The position numbers and the translations under genes are program-made. From Mesorhizobium sp. M1E.F.Ca.ET.045.02.1.1 (lineage in GTDB: Bacteria > Pseudomonadota > Alphaproteobacteria > Rhizobiales > Rhizobiaceae), in contig NZ_CP034447.1 in NCBI RefSeq assembly GCF_003952485.1, positions 4,230,501 to 4,294,500 on the forward strand: 64,000 nt of DNA, read 5' to 3'. The notes below the pieces were generated by a model. That model saw only the letters and a program-made list of their open reading frames with translations. It searched no databases and was not told the DNA's origin. Shown here piece by piece: positions 45,672 to 53,370 of this stretch (positions are counted from its first letter, which is position 1; the number at the start of each line of letters is the position of its first letter).

Positions 45672-46475
45672 ATGAGCCGAAAGAGACCGACCGTCGCCGA
45701 CCTGCGCGCCATGAAGGGCAAGCGGCAATTGACCATGCTGCGCGTGCTGACGCTCGACGAGGCCGAAGCCGCCGAGCGCGCCGGCATCGACATCGTCTCG
45801 GTGCCGCCCGAACTGGTGCTCAATCCACAGTACCGCGACGCCGCCCCCAGCCTCTTCACGATGCCGGGCGACAATTTCTACGAGATCGGCACGGCGGACG
45901 ATTTCCTGCGCTGGGCCTTCCGCCTCTACAAGGCAGGCGCCGACGCGGTCTATTGCAGCGCCGGCTACGCCACGATCAAGCGCATGGCCGACGACGCAAT
46001 CCCCGTCATCGGACATGTCGGCCTCATTCCTTCCCGCGCAACCTGGACCGGCGGCTTCAGGGCCGTCGGCAAGACCGCCGATACCGCCATGCAGGTGTTC
46101 GATGCGGTGAAGCAACTCGAGGCCGCCGGCGCGATCGGCGCCGAGATCGAAGTCGTGCCGGTCGAGGTGGCGAAGACGATCTCCGAGCGCACCTCGCTGA
46201 TCATGCTGTCGATGGGCGCCGGTACTGGCTGTGACGCGCAGTACCTGTTTGCAGAAGACATTCTCGGCACCAATCGCGGTCACATGCCTCGCCACTCGAA
46301 GGTCTACCGCAACTTCGCCGCCGAATACGATCGGCTGCAGCAGGAACGCATCGCGGCGTTTTCCGAATATGTAGCCGACGTCAACAGCGGCGCCTATCCG
46401 GAAGACAGGCATATCGTGCATATGGATCCCGGCGAGCTCACCCTTTTCATGAAGAAGATGGACGGAAAGGCTTGA
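45672..46475 (+). CDS. PanB-like (ketopantoate hydroxymethyltransferase family) protein with altered active site
   Basis: A 267-residue PanB-family barrel. The C-terminal half matches PanB well: IPVIGHVGLIPSRATWTGGF, AAGAIGAEIEVVPVEVAKTI (with the catalytic-type Glu) and SMGAGTGCDAQYLFAEDILG. The N-terminal half lacks the PanB metal ligands: the GDS aspartate is replaced within SVPPELV, the second aspartate (ADMPF in PanB) by TMPGD, and the KLEGG lysine by YCSAG. It is therefore unlikely to be the pantothenate enzyme. As the last gene of the operon it may handle a one-carbon unit or a keto acid. Function unknown. Confidence 0.8.
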   Translation: MSRKRPTVADLRAMKGKRQLTMLRVLTLDEAEAAERAGIDIVSVPPELVLNPQYRDAAPSLFTMPGDNFYEIGTADDFLRWAFRLYKAGADAVYCSAGYATIKRMADDAIPVIGHVGLIPSRATWTGGFRAVGKTADTAMQVFDAVKQLEAAGAIGAEIEVVPVEVAKTISERTSLIMLSMGAGTGCDAQYLFAEDILGTNRGHMPRHSKVYRNFAAEYDRLQQERIAAFSEYVADVNSGAYPEDRHIVHMDPGELTLFMKKMDGKA

Positions 46476-46500
46476 GCGGGCGGCGTTTGGCCTGCTGTCG

Positions 46501-47982
46501 CTAGGCTTGCCAACTCCCATCGGCGAGCGCGGCATGGAGCGCGTCGGCGTTAGGTCCGAGCGGCCGGTCTTCCTTGAGCGTCGGCACATGCGCGCGCACA
46601 GCCGCGTGGATCACGCCGGTGGCCGGCGCCAGTGTCAGCCCTTCGCGCAGGTCGACCGCCTGCGCCGCCGCCATCAGTTCGAGGGCGATCAGGCGCCGCC
46701 ACAGCGCGATCATCTCGGCGCATTTGGCGACGGCAAGCGGCGTTTGGGTGGCGTGGTCCTCCACGCCCTCGGATACGGGCAGGAAGTCGAGCATCACAGG
46801 ATTGGCCTTGTGGCGGATGCCGGCCAGGATCGCCGTCACCGTCTTCTGCAGCGGCACGAAGCCGGCGGAGGCGCCGCCGACCGGCGACAGATATTTCGGC
46901 AGGCCGTGGCGGGTCGAGCCGGTGAGCTGGATAAAGCGGGCAGCGGATGCCGCCGCGCATTGGGCGATCGCGAGGCCGAGCGTCTCGAATGCCAGCGCCA
47001 GCGATGCGGTGTGGAAATTGCCGGTCGACAAAACCTGAGCGTCATCAACGAGCACCAGCGGGTTGTCGGCGGCGGCATTGAGCTCGATCTCGACGGCGAG
47101 CCGCGCATGGTCGATCGCCTGGATCAGCGCGCCATGGATCGAGGGCATGCAGCGGATCGACAGCGGATCCTGAATGGTGGTCGGCACGGGTGCGTCCTCG
47201 CGGGCGAGCAGCTCGCGCAGCGCCTTTGCCGCGACCTGCTGGCAGGCGCCCGGCCGTGCCTGGTGCAGACGAGGATCGAGGATGGTGCGGTTGGCGCCCA
47301 ACGCCTCCATAGTCAGCGCGCCGGCCTGCTGCTGCTGTTCGAGCGCCGACAAAGCGTCGACGAGAGCCAGAGCGCCGACGCCGGTGGAGACCGCGGAAGC
47401 GTTGATCAGCGAGAGGCCGTCCTTCGGCGCCAGGCTGACCGGGACAAGGCGCGCCATCATCAATGCCTTGGCTGACGGCATGCGCCGGCTTTGGTAGTCG
47501 GCATCGCCTTCTCCGATCAGCGTATGGGCAATCGCCGTCATCAGCACCAGGTCGCCGGCGCCGATCGAGCCGAGCGAGGGCATCACCGGATGGACGCCTG
47601 CGTTGAGCAGGTCGACAAGCGCGGTGAAGACAGGCGGCGACAGGCCGGAGCCGCCGGCCGATAGCATGGCGACGCGGGCGAACATTGCCGCGCGCACCAG
47701 TTGGGCCGGCAATGCGGTCCCCACCGCTGCGGCGCGGCCGTCGAGAAGCTGGCGCTGGAACGCGCCGGCATCACCTTCGACTGTCGCGCCGAGATTGGCC
47801 CCCAAGCCGGTGTTCAGCCCGTAGATCTGCTGGCCGCCGGCGGCGGCCTCATCGAGCACCTTGCGCGCCTTGCCCAGTCTTTCGATGACCGCAGGCGTGA
47901 CCTCGACCTTTCCTGTATTGCGCGCAACGGCGGCCACATCCTCGATGCTGACGCCGGCGCCGGTGAGAACGAGCGGGGTCAT
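46501..47982 (-). CDS. Histidine/aromatic ammonia-lyase family protein lacking the MIO serine
   Basis: A 493-residue HAL-fold protein. IYGLNTGLGANLG (catalytic Tyr54), LSLINASAVSTGVGALALV, NPLVLVDDAQVLSTGNFH and EGVEDHATQTPLAVAKC all match the lyase family. The MIO cofactor normally forms from Ala-Ser-Gly in GS-x-GASGDL, but here the stretch reads GSIGAGDL (Ala142-Gly143), so the serine that becomes dehydroalanine is absent. The surrounding sequence is otherwise well conserved, with no frameshift. It may therefore not be a classical ammonia-lyase. It overlaps the upstream cyclodeaminase-like gene by 4 nt, forming a two-gene operon. Confidence 0.82.
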   Translation of the reverse strand: MTPLVLTGAGVSIEDVAAVARNTGKVEVTPAVIERLGKARKVLDEAAAGGQQIYGLNTGLGANLGATVEGDAGAFQRQLLDGRAAAVGTALPAQLVRAAMFARVAMLSAGGSGLSPPVFTALVDLLNAGVHPVMPSLGSIGAGDLVLMTAIAHTLIGEGDADYQSRRMPSAKALMMARLVPVSLAPKDGLSLINASAVSTGVGALALVDALSALEQQQQAGALTMEALGANRTILDPRLHQARPGACQQVAAKALRELLAREDAPVPTTIQDPLSIRCMPSIHGALIQAIDHARLAVEIELNAAADNPLVLVDDAQVLSTGNFHTASLALAFETLGLAIAQCAAASAARFIQLTGSTRHGLPKYLSPVGGASAGFVPLQKTVTAILAGIRHKANPVMLDFLPVSEGVEDHATQTPLAVAKCAEMIALWRRLIALELMAAAQAVDLREGLTLAPATGVIHAAVRAHVPTLKEDRPLGPNADALHAALADGSWQA

Positions 47983-48980
47983 GCGAAGCGCAGCCTCTGG
48001 CCGATGCCTTGTTCCGCGGCCTTGGACAGCATCGCCTTGCCGAGCGCGATATCGGAAAGCGAGAGGCCGCGATGCCAGAACAGGATCGTCTCGCCGTCGC
48101 TTTGGCGTCCGGCTTTCAGGCCGGCGGCGATCTGGCCGAGCTCGGCATGCAGCGTCGCCTCGCTCAGCCGCCCCGTCTCGACATGAGCGCGCAGCGAGCC
48201 GAACTTACCACCTTTGCACTGACCCCAGTCGTCGACGACGATCTTTTGCATGATCTCGGTGAGCGACAGCTCCACGGCACTCATAGTGCCGTAGGGCACG
48301 ACCAGCGCGCCGCGCTTGATCCATTCGGTCTTGAGCAATGGTTGCGGTTCCGGCAGCCGCGAGGCCTCGACGACGATGTCCGCGCCTTCGACGCAGCTCT
48401 TCCAGTCGGCCACGGCCATGACCGGCTTGCCGAGGTCGGCGGCCAGTTTCGCGGCGAAAGCGTCTCGGCTTTCCGGCCGGCGCGAATGGACGCGGATCTC
48501 GTCGAAGTCGAAGAGGTGGTCGAGCAGGCGCACGTTCCAGTAGGCGGTGCCGCGCGCGCCGATATGGCCGAGCACCTTTGATGACTTCTTCGCCAGGTGC
48601 CTGGCGCCGATGGCGGTGACGGCGCCGGTGCGCATGTCGGTGATGACGGTGGCGTCGAGGATGGCGCGCGGCGTGCCGGTGCGCGGATCGAAGAGGTTGA
48701 GGATGCCGAATTCGGACGGCAGGCCGTGCAGATAGTTGTCGACATAGTCACCGACGATCTTCACGCCGGCCGCGTCGAGCGGTGCCACATAGCCGCGAAG
48801 CACGTTGAAGTGGCCGTGGAAGGACGGATCCGGCTCGAGATGGACGCGCGGCTCGATCACCGTCTGGCCGTTGCCCTGGGCGACGAGCCCGGCTTCGACG
48901 GCGCCGATGATCTCGGCATCGCTCATGGCAAGAGCTTCGATGTCGAGAGCGTTGAGATAGTCGATATAGATGGGCTTCAT
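47979..48980 (-). CDS. Ornithine cyclodeaminase / mu-crystallin family protein
   Basis: A 333-residue NAD(P)-binding protein of the OCD/mu-crystallin family. Recognisable parts are GVKIVGDYVDNYLHGLPSEF, LDATVITDMRTGAVTAIGAR (the conserved substrate-side arginine region) and VLGHIGARGTAYWNVRLLDH, which replaces the usual GxGxQA nucleotide motif with GHIGARG. The family covers ornithine cyclodeaminase, alanine dehydrogenase and ketimine reductases, so the reaction is open. It is coupled to the MIO-less lyase homologue, implying joint action on an amino or imino acid. Confidence 0.83.
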   Translation of the reverse strand: MKPIYIDYLNALDIEALAMSDAEIIGAVEAGLVAQGNGQTVIEPRVHLEPDPSFHGHFNVLRGYVAPLDAAGVKIVGDYVDNYLHGLPSEFGILNLFDPRTGTPRAILDATVITDMRTGAVTAIGARHLAKKSSKVLGHIGARGTAYWNVRLLDHLFDFDEIRVHSRRPESRDAFAAKLAADLGKPVMAVADWKSCVEGADIVVEASRLPEPQPLLKTEWIKRGALVVPYGTMSAVELSLTEIMQKIVVDDWGQCKGGKFGSLRAHVETGRLSEATLHAELGQIAAGLKAGRQSDGETILFWHRGLSLSDIALGKAMLSKAAEQGIGQRLRFA

Positions 48981-49070
48981 GCATTTCCCTCGGCCGGCCC
49001 GCGCTCATCCATAACAGGCGGCGAGACGACACGAAAGTTTGTTGGATAAACTCTGGACTGGTTCAGCCTT

Positions 49071-50537
49071 ATGCTGTTCAACCAGCGCGTCATGACCAGC
49101 ATTCCCGACAACGAGGCATTGTCCCAGCCCGTGCCGACGGCGGCGCGCCAGGCACGGCGCGTGGCGCTGATCGTCGCCGTAGCCTTCTTCATGCAGTTGC
49201 TCGATTCGACGATCATCTCGACGTCGCTGCCGCAGATGGGCCAGTCCTTCGGCGTGCCGGCGGTGGCGATGAGCATCGGCATCACCGCCTATATGCTGGC
49301 GATGGCGGTGTTCGTGCCGCTGTCGGCCTGGCTCGCCGACCGTTTCGGCGCACGCAACGTCTTTCTCTGCGCCATCGCGTTGTTCGCGCTGGCCTCGATC
49401 GCCTGCGGTTTCTCTCAGAGCCTGACGCAGTTTGTCGCCGCCCGCATTGTCCAGGGCCTGGGCAGTGCGCTGATGACGCCGGTCGGTCGCATCCTGGTGC
49501 TGCGCAACGCCGCCAAATCGGAACTGCTCAACGCCACGGCGCTGATCACCTGGCCGGCTTTGTTCGCGCCGGTGGTCGGTCCGGTGCTCGGCGGCTTCAT
49601 CACCACCTACCTTTCCTGGCACTGGAACTTCTTCATCAACGTTCCGCTTGGGCTGGCCGGATTACTGCTGGTCGCCCGTTTCGTTCCGGGCGATCGCGAC
49701 GCCGAGACAAGACCGCTCGACTGGCCTGGCTTTTTCCTCACCTCGCTCGGCCTTGCGGTTATGCTCTATGGATTGGAGCGCCTCGCGCATCCCGAGAACG
49801 GCGTGCTGCCCACGGTGGGTATGATTGCCGCCGGCACTGCAATCGGCTGGCTGGCGGTGCGCCAACTCCTGCGGGCGCCGCATCCGCTGCTCGATCTTTC
49901 CGCCTTCAAGGTGCTGACCTTTGCCGTCTCGACGCTGTCGGCGGGCACGATCTTCCGTGTCGCGATCAACGCCACGCCCTTCCTTTTGCCGCTGCTGTTC
50001 CAAGTGGGTTTCGGGATGCGGCCGGTCGATGCGGGCTTGCTGATCCTCGCCTATTTCCTCGGCAATCTCGGCATGAAGGCGGTGACCACGCCGACGCTGA
50101 GGCGCTTCGGCTTCCGCCGCGTGCTGATCGTCAACGGACTGATCGCCTCGCTGGCGATCATGGCCTGCGGGGCGATCTCGCCGCAGACGCCGCTGGCGCT
50201 GGTGGTGGCACTGATGCTGATCGCCGGGCTTTCGCGCTCGATGCAGTTCACCGCGCTGAATACACTCGCCTTCGCCGATATCGGCGGGGCGCAGCGAAGC
50301 TCGGCCGCGACGCTTTCCAGCATGCTGCAGCAAGTATCGATGCTGTTCGGCGTGGCCGTGGCGGCCGCGCTCCTCAACCTGTCGCAAATTACCAGAGGCG
50401 AAGCGGCGCCCGACCTCGCAGACTTCAGAGTGGCTTTCCTCGCGATCGGCCTGATCGGACTCGTGGCATCGTTGCGTTTCATGGTCTTGCCGCCATCCGC
50501 CGGAGCGGAGGTCTCAGGCCATTTGGCGGCGAACTGA
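49071..50537 (+). CDS. MFS drug/metabolite exporter, DHA2 (EmrB/QacA) family
   Basis: A 488-residue membrane protein with about fourteen hydrophobic segments, fitting the 14-TM DHA2 class. The first segment contains AFFMQLLDSTIISTSLPQMG (motif D1-like). The loop LSAWLADRFGARNVFL is motif A, and GLGSALMTPVGRILVLRNA and PVVGPVLGGFITTYLSWHW are motif B and C regions. Start is ATG 49071 or 49092 (both in frame, no strong ribosome site). It is divergent from the cyclodeaminase-like gene across 90 nt. Substrate unknown. Confidence 0.87.
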   Translation: MLFNQRVMTSIPDNEALSQPVPTAARQARRVALIVAVAFFMQLLDSTIISTSLPQMGQSFGVPAVAMSIGITAYMLAMAVFVPLSAWLADRFGARNVFLCAIALFALASIACGFSQSLTQFVAARIVQGLGSALMTPVGRILVLRNAAKSELLNATALITWPALFAPVVGPVLGGFITTYLSWHWNFFINVPLGLAGLLLVARFVPGDRDAETRPLDWPGFFLTSLGLAVMLYGLERLAHPENGVLPTVGMIAAGTAIGWLAVRQLLRAPHPLLDLSAFKVLTFAVSTLSAGTIFRVAINATPFLLPLLFQVGFGMRPVDAGLLILAYFLGNLGMKAVTTPTLRRFGFRRVLIVNGLIASLAIMACGAISPQTPLALVVALMLIAGLSRSMQFTALNTLAFADIGGAQRSSAATLSSMLQQVSMLFGVAVAAALLNLSQITRGEAAPDLADFRVAFLAIGLIGLVASLRFMVLPPSAGAEVSGHLAAN

Positions 50538-50552
50538 CGAGGTCAGACTCCC

Positions 50553-51083
50553 GTGGACAAAATGACAAAATTCCCAATTTCGCTTTCCGGATACGAGATC
50601 GAAGGGCTGATCGGAATAGACGCACCTCGACTGGTGCCACTCTATCGGGCCTGCTCGGACTATGTCGTGCTGGAGCGCGGCCAGCCGCCCGATGCCGCCA
50701 GCGCGAACGAGGAATTCGAGAACTTCCCACCGGGCAGGACGGAAGCCGACAAGTTCGTATTCGGGCTGAAGGCAGCCGACGGCGAACTCGTGGGGTTGTT
50801 GGCCTGTGACCGCGACTATCCCCGGGCAGGGTGCTGGTGGATCGCGTTGCTCATGATCGACAAAGCCTTTCGCGGGAAAGGGTTGGCGCGAGCGCTTTGC
50901 GACGGCTTCTTCACATGGCTGAAGTCCCAGGCGGTCGAAAGAGTAGAACTCGGCGTGCTCGTCGAGAATGAGCCAGCACTTCGTTTTTGGCGACTACAGA
51001 ACTTCGAGCCAGAGCGGATGGCCGGGCCAATTGCCATCGGCACCAAACAGCACATGGTTCAAGTCTTGGGCCGCTCATTGTGA
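50553..51083 (+). CDS. GNAT-family N-acetyltransferase
   Basis: A 176-residue acetyltransferase. The acetyl-CoA pyrophosphate loop is ALLMIDKAFRGKGLARALCD (R-x-x-G-x-G/A type, about residues 102-121), followed by VERVELGVLVENEPALRFWR and a final beta-strand region. A GTG at 50553 is taken because GAGG lies 10 nt upstream; ATG 50562 is the alternative. It follows the MFS exporter by 15 nt and may share its transcript. Acceptor substrate unknown. Confidence 0.83.
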   Translation: MDKMTKFPISLSGYEIEGLIGIDAPRLVPLYRACSDYVVLERGQPPDAASANEEFENFPPGRTEADKFVFGLKAADGELVGLLACDRDYPRAGCWWIALLMIDKAFRGKGLARALCDGFFTWLKSQAVERVELGVLVENEPALRFWRLQNFEPERMAGPIAIGTKQHMVQVLGRSL

Positions 51084-51120
51084 ACCGACCGTCGTCCGCG
51101 AGGAATGGTCGACCTCGCGC

Positions 51121-52008
51121 TCACACCGGCCTATAGACCTTCTCTGCCGTGTTCCAGAATATATCCGCCTCAGCCTTCGAGCCATGCCTGGCCACCGCCG
51201 CGCGGTGCGCCTTGATCAGTTCGGCGTGGCTGGTCCACAGCTTCTCGATCGGGAAGTTCGAGCCGAACATCAGGCGATCGCTGCCGAGGATTTCGATCGC
51301 ATTGTGGATGATGTAGGCGATGAGTTCCGGGTCGTTGCGGTGCACGAAGGTGCCGAGCCCCGACAGCTTGGCGTAGAAATTGGGCGCTGCCGAAAGAGTG
51401 CGCAGGCCTACCTTCCATGCTTCAGTCGTTTCCGGCTCCATGCCGGTCAGCATGCCCGCATGGGTGAGGATGAAATTCGTCTGAGGGTTTTCGCTGACCA
51501 GCATCAGCCCGTCCTTCATTTGCGCCGGGAAGAGCTGCAGGTCGAAGGAGAGGCCATAGTCCTTCAGCCGCGCCACGTTTTTCCGCACCTTGGGATCGAT
51601 CACCTGGTCGGCTGACGAGGCGAAACGGAAGGCAGGCGTCTCATGCCAGTGAAGCTGCATGCGCACGCCGCGCAGCAGCCTGTATTTCATCAGCCGATCG
51701 ATCTGTGGCCGCACGTCATCCACCGTCATGTCGGCGTAACCGACGATGGCGTGCGGCCAGCCGGTTTCCTCGGCGGTCTTCTGCAGGAACGCCACCTCTT
51801 TCTCGAAATCCTCCTTGGCCCAGTTGGTCTGGACATAGACGGCCTTCTCGACGCTGGAGCCTTTCTGGTCGTCGAGGAATTCCGTGATCGGATAGTCGCG
51901 GCGGATCGGCTCGTAAGGGCCGAAGATGCGCGGCACCATCGGCCCGACCAGCCAGGGCTGATCCTGCTGGCGCCAGATGTGGAAATGCGCGTCGATGGCT
52001 TTCCGCAT
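51121..52008 (-). CDS. Amidohydrolase family protein (2-pyrone-4,6-dicarboxylate lactonase-like)
   Basis: A 295-residue metal-dependent hydrolase of the amidohydrolase_2 family. The HxH metal motif is AIDAHFHIW at the start; later barrel-strand residues include GVRMQLHWHETP, FILTHAGMLTG and RLMFGSNFPIEKLW. Relatives open lactones of aromatics or sugars, or decarboxylate aromatic acids. The start overlaps the VWA-gene stop by 3 nt, making it the last gene of the molybdenum-hydroxylase operon. It probably hydrolyses the hydroxylated product, but the compound is unknown. Confidence 0.83.
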   Translation of the reverse strand: MRKAIDAHFHIWRQQDQPWLVGPMVPRIFGPYEPIRRDYPITEFLDDQKGSSVEKAVYVQTNWAKEDFEKEVAFLQKTAEETGWPHAIVGYADMTVDDVRPQIDRLMKYRLLRGVRMQLHWHETPAFRFASSADQVIDPKVRKNVARLKDYGLSFDLQLFPAQMKDGLMLVSENPQTNFILTHAGMLTGMEPETTEAWKVGLRTLSAAPNFYAKLSGLGTFVHRNDPELIAYIIHNAIEILGSDRLMFGSNFPIEKLWTSHAELIKAHRAAVARHGSKAEADIFWNTAEKVYRPV

Positions 52009-53144
52009 CACGATACCCTTTTCCAGATGGCTTCGGCCGCCGGAGCGGGGCGGGCGAGCGACAGGATGAAATCGGAGAGACTCTTCAGAGACGAGCCGTC
52101 GACCAGATCGTCGAGCACCGGCAGGATGGCGCGGAGCGCTGCCGTCGCCGGCCTGAAGCGCGGATCGCCGGCGAGCGGCGTCGCCAGCGAGAGCCGGAAG
52201 GCGCGGGCACTGAGCCGGCGCATCGCGGTTTCGAGGTCGGAATGGTCGCCACGCTCCAATGCGTCGGACAGGATCACGATGCAGGCGCCGCGCGCGAAGG
52301 CGGAGAACCGCGGCACCGAAAGAAAAGCAAGCAATGTCTGGCCCATGCGGGTGCCGCCATCCCAGTCGTCGACGAGCGCCGCGGCGCGGGCCAGTGCCTG
52401 GTCGCGGTCGCGGATGCGCAGCACCGGCGTGATGCGGGTCAGCCGCGTGCCGAAGGTGAAGACTTCCGCGCGGTCCGCGCCTTGCACCGTAGTGTGCGCC
52501 AGCTTGAGATAATCGGCGGTGTGCAGCTTCATCGAGCCGGAGACATCGATGAGCAGGAGCAGTTTCCGCGGCACGATCTGGCGGCGGCGCAGCAGCGGCG
52601 CGGGGATGTCACCATCGGCGCTGACGATCTCGCTGAGCGAGCGCCTGAGATCGAGCGTGCCGCGCGAGCGGGTGCGCGCGGTGCGGAAGGAACGGCGCGC
52701 GGGCAGGGCGGAAGCGAGCCGGCGGTGGAAGGAGCTCAGGCCGTCGGCGTCATGCGGGAAATCGCGGCTGCTCAACTGCTCGAGCGCCGAGGACAGCTCG
52801 CCGCCTTTCTCGTTGCGGATGGTCTGGCTTTCTTCTTGACGTGTGCCGCGATCGTCCTTGATGCGGGTTTCGTCGTCCTTCTCGCCGTCGATCGGAGGCT
52901 TGGCGTCGCCATAGAAATAGGCGCGGAAATGCGCCTCGAATTCGACACGGCGATCGGGCGGGGGCGCGAGCGTCGCGAGTGCTGCTTCGCGGATATCGTT
53001 CATCGAGCGCGGGCCGAGCAGCGCCGCCGCCTGCATGAAGCTGGTCACCTGTTCGGGTGCGATGGCGAAGGCATGACGGCGCAGCATCCGGGCGAAGTCG
53101 AGGAACGCCGCTGCGGCGCGAGGCAAGCTTTCCCCACGCATCAT
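52008..53144 (-). CDS. VWA-domain protein, CoxE-like
   Basis: A 378-residue protein with an N-terminal helical part (FLDFARMLRRHAFAIAPEQV) and a C-terminal von Willebrand A domain containing the MIDAS motif LLLIDVSGSMKLH and EVFTFGTRLTRITPVL. CoxE-type proteins act with a MoxR ATPase in maturation of molybdenum hydroxylases. Two ATGs (53144, 53141) are possible; GAAGGA is very close to both. A 47-bp inverted repeat separates it from the moxR-like gene, and its stop overlaps the amidohydrolase start. Confidence 0.87.
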   Translation of the reverse strand: MMRGESLPRAAAAFLDFARMLRRHAFAIAPEQVTSFMQAAALLGPRSMNDIREAALATLAPPPDRRVEFEAHFRAYFYGDAKPPIDGEKDDETRIKDDRGTRQEESQTIRNEKGGELSSALEQLSSRDFPHDADGLSSFHRRLASALPARRSFRTARTRSRGTLDLRRSLSEIVSADGDIPAPLLRRRQIVPRKLLLLIDVSGSMKLHTADYLKLAHTTVQGADRAEVFTFGTRLTRITPVLRIRDRDQALARAAALVDDWDGGTRMGQTLLAFLSVPRFSAFARGACIVILSDALERGDHSDLETAMRRLSARAFRLSLATPLAGDPRFRPATAALRAILPVLDDLVDGSSLKSLSDFILSLARPAPAAEAIWKRVS

Positions 53145-53150
53145 TCCTTC

Positions 53151-53310
53151 GCGCCCCCCTCTGTCCTGCCGGACATCTCCCCCTCAAGGGGGGAGATTGG
53201 CAGCTTGGACGCTCCGCTCAATCCTGCAACGTTGAAGATTGGCGAAAGCCGGCGTGACGTCTGATCTCCCCCCTTGAGGGGGAGATGTCCGGCAGGACAG
53301 AGGGGGGCGC
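53151..53310. repeat. Large perfect inverted repeat (47-bp arms) within the operon
   Basis: Arms 53151-53197 and 53264-53310 are exact reverse complements over 47 bp, with a 66-nt loop. Each arm also holds its own palindrome (ATCTCCCCCTCAAGGGGGGA and its complement). It fills most of the gap between the moxR-like and VWA genes. It is a dispersed palindromic intergenic element by appearance. In RNA it would fold very strongly and could reduce expression of the two genes downstream. Confidence 0.9.
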
Positions 53311-53370
53311 TGTCCCGCCAGCGTCGCGCATTAGCCCTAGGGTATCGCGCTAGCGCGTTGCGATTGCTCA

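Noticed and set aside
45672..46475. Calling the last gene of the twelve-gene operon panB (ketopantoate hydroxymethyltransferase)
   Set aside because: Both metal-binding aspartates and the substrate lysine are replaced, and no panC is nearby.
53151..53310. Inverted repeat read as ends of an IS or as a CRISPR repeat
   Set aside because: The 66-nt loop holds no transposase and there are only two arms, not a spaced array; it fits a palindromic intergenic element.
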